A DNA stretch of 64,000 bases from Polaromonas sp. AER18D-145. GTDB lineage: Bacteria; Pseudomonadota; Gammaproteobacteria; Burkholderiales; Burkholderiaceae_C. The notes beneath the pieces are model-generated. The model searched no databases, had not been told where the DNA came from, and saw only the letters and a list, made by a program, of their open reading frames with translations. Where the stretch lies: assembly GCF_002379095.1 (NCBI RefSeq), contig NZ_NBZV01000018.1, forward strand, positions 1 to 64,000. The letters are read 5' to 3'. Positions within the stretch are counted from its first letter, which is position 1; each line of letters starts with the position of its first letter. Positions 62,637-64,000 of this stretch are shown piece after piece. The position numbers and the translations under genes were made by a program.

Positions 62637-63638
62637 TCAGTCTTGCGCATGGCGGGTCGTCAGAACCACCTTGCCCTGCACCTTGCCTGCCTTGACCAGC
62701 GCCAGGGCAGTGGCGAAGTCTTCCATGGCAAAGGTTTGCATCACGTTCGGCCTGATCTTGCCCGCGCTGTACAGCGCAAACAGCTCGTCTTGCACGCGAC
62801 GTACCCATTCCGGGTCACGTTCGCGGTAGTCGCTCCACTGCAAGCCGGATACCTGGATGTTCTTGACCAACAGGTAATTCGCCTTGATCTCCGGAATTCG
62901 TCCGGCCGCAAAACCGATCACCACCATCCGGCCGCGCCACGCCATTGCGCGCAAGCTGGCATCAAACACGTCGCTGCCCAATGTATCGAGGACCACATCG
63001 ACGCCACGTCCGTTGGTCACCGCGTATACCTGCTGGCGCAGCGCATCGCGCAAGTTGTCGGCGTCAAACCGGATCACATGGTCGGCACCGTTGGCCTGCG
63101 CCAGTTTTGCGTGCTCCTCATTGTTGACGCCCGCCAGCACCGTGGCGCCCAGGCCCTTTGCAATCTGCACCGCCGCCAGCCCGACTCCGCCGGCCGCGCC
63201 GTTGACCAGCACAGTTTCGCCGGCCTGATAGCCGCCACGCTCTACCAGGGCGAAATGCGCGGTCTGATACACCAGCCCCATCGCCGCTGCATCGGTAAAC
63301 GGCATGCTGTCCGGAATCAAGAAGCAGTTTTCCTTTCGCGCTGCGACCTGTTCCGCGTAGGCGCCGGATTCGAGTTGCGCCACCACGCGGTCACCTTGCC
63401 TGAAGGACTTCACATTGCGGCCGACCGTCGCGACGACGCCGGCGGCGTCTTTCCCCGGACTGAACGGACGCGGCGGCAGGATTTGATATTGCCCGGCGAT
63501 GACCAGCAGATCGGGATAGTTGACCCCTATCGCATGCACATCGATCAGTACGCCGTCGTCACTCACGGCCGGCGTGGGAACGTCTTCAATCTTCAACGTT
63601 TCGGGAATACCGTGTTCCCGGATCAGTATTGCACGCAT
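62637..63638 (-). CDS. zinc-free NADPH:quinone oxidoreductase-like (MDR) protein
   Basis: This 333-residue medium-chain dehydrogenase/reductase has the NADP motif ETVLVNGAAGGVGLAAVQIA (about 139-158) and PFSPGKDAAGVVATVG, with no zinc-binding cysteines. It resembles quinone oxidoreductases and enoyl reductases used in acyl-CoA pathways. Confidence 0.82.
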   Translation of the reverse strand: MRAILIREHGIPETLKIEDVPTPAVSDDGVLIDVHAIGVNYPDLLVIAGQYQILPPRPFSPGKDAAGVVATVGRNVKSFRQGDRVVAQLESGAYAEQVAARKENCFLIPDSMPFTDAAAMGLVYQTAHFALVERGGYQAGETVLVNGAAGGVGLAAVQIAKGLGATVLAGVNNEEHAKLAQANGADHVIRFDADNLRDALRQQVYAVTNGRGVDVVLDTLGSDVFDASLRAMAWRGRMVVIGFAAGRIPEIKANYLLVKNIQVSGLQWSDYRERDPEWVRRVQDELFALYSAGKIRPNVMQTFAMEDFATALALVKAGKVQGKVVLTTRHAQD

Positions 63639-63736
63639 GAGCTACCTGTTGTTCCGATAATTTAAGAATCCGGCCGCCGCGTACGTGCTGCGCACCCATG
63701 CGGCTGATTGATGATGTGTGTGGCGCACACCCGGCC

Positions 63737-64000
63737 TTATTTGCCGAGTCCGAATTCGGCGTTGGCTTCGCCCAGCGCCGGGTAGCCATCGCGAAAATTT
63801 TGACCACGAAACTGCGGCGCCACGGGCACCGGCAGTGCGGTGATGTGCGCATCGCCACTGACAAGCTCCCTGGAAAAAATGCCTCGGGCATGGAAGTGCG
63901 GATCATCCACCGCCTCTTTCATGGAGGCGACCACCGCGCAACAAACGTCCTTGCCCTTGAAACAGGCGACCCAATGTTCGGCGGTCTGCGCGGCCAGGAT
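63737..64000 (-). CDS. CaiB/BaiF CoA transferase, C-terminal part (runs off the window)
   Basis: Only the last about 87 codons are inside the window. DPHFHARGIFSRELVSGDAH and PQFRGQNFRDGYPALGEANA are typical CaiB C-terminal segments. The gene continues beyond 64000. It is a third CoA transferase, next to paaH and the oxidoreductase. Confidence 0.8.
   Translation of the reverse strand: MLAAQTAEHWVACFKGKDVCCAVVASMKEAVDDPHFHARGIFSRELVSGDAHITALPVPVAPQFRGQNFRDGYPALGEANAEFGLGK

Overview
The window looks like accessory DNA from a beta-proteobacterium of the Burkholderiales, probably Comamonadaceae (Polaromonas/Rhodoferax-like). This rests on gene repertoire, codon use and GC content, without any database search. 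The centre is a plasmid backbone: a Rep_3-type initiator next to about 20 iterons of 17 bp, a parAB pair beside five 20-bp palindromes that look like the centromere, and a complete PRTRC cassette. No relaxase, type IV secretion genes, rRNA or tRNA were seen.

Layout. 0.2-1.1 kb: a vapBC toxin-antitoxin operon with a third HTH gene. 1.1-8.1 kb: a small plus-strand operon of short, partly membrane-associated proteins, now wrecked. Its first gene is split by a 4.5-kb element with symmetric double-site ends that carries a DNA adenine methyltransferase module; its second gene is split by an IS256-family element with an 8-bp target duplication; its third gene has an in-frame stop. 8.1-20.9 kb (minus strand): the PRTRC cassette (ThiF/E1-like, JAMM-like A, E2-like B, F, ubiquitin-like C, E, ParB-like) mixed with unknown genes. 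At least eight of these genes have the same kind of long hairpin just before the start codon. An ORF-less group II intron sits directly after a terminator. 20.9-25.5 kb: an overlapping operon with a TraB-like nitrilase-fold protein and a bactofilin. 25.5-33.9 kb: exonuclease VIII-like nuclease, phosphoesterase, rep, oriV, parB, parA and parS.

33.9-38.9 kb is a visibly GC-richer island: a large tyrosine recombinase coupled to two small genes, then a DNA-binding protein followed by two copies of a 219-bp module containing 19-bp repeats. An IS3-family element (39.0-40.5 kb) interrupts a DUF2889 gene. 40.9-46.8 kb is a panD-bioA-bioF-bioD-bioB-panB-panC cluster in decay (bioF frameshifted, panB internally deleted), with a stray bioB 3' end upstream of panD.

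46.9-55.2 kb is a minus-strand operon for CoA-linked carboxylic acid breakdown: two CaiB-type CoA transferases, an acyl-CoA dehydrogenase, a BadI/MenB-like ring hydrolase, an enoyl-CoA hydratase, MmgE/PrpD, a CitE-like lyase and a citrate-synthase-like protein. A promoter with a FadR-type operator match lies upstream. A group II intron encoding a reverse transcriptase (55.4-57.3 kb) separates it from a second catabolic set: metallo-beta-lactamase lactonase-like, alpha/beta hydrolase, 3-hydroxyisobutyrate dehydrogenase-like, carboxymuconolactone decarboxylase-like, PaaH-type dehydrogenase, quinone oxidoreductase and a CaiB gene running off the end. The substrate of neither set can be read from sequence alone.
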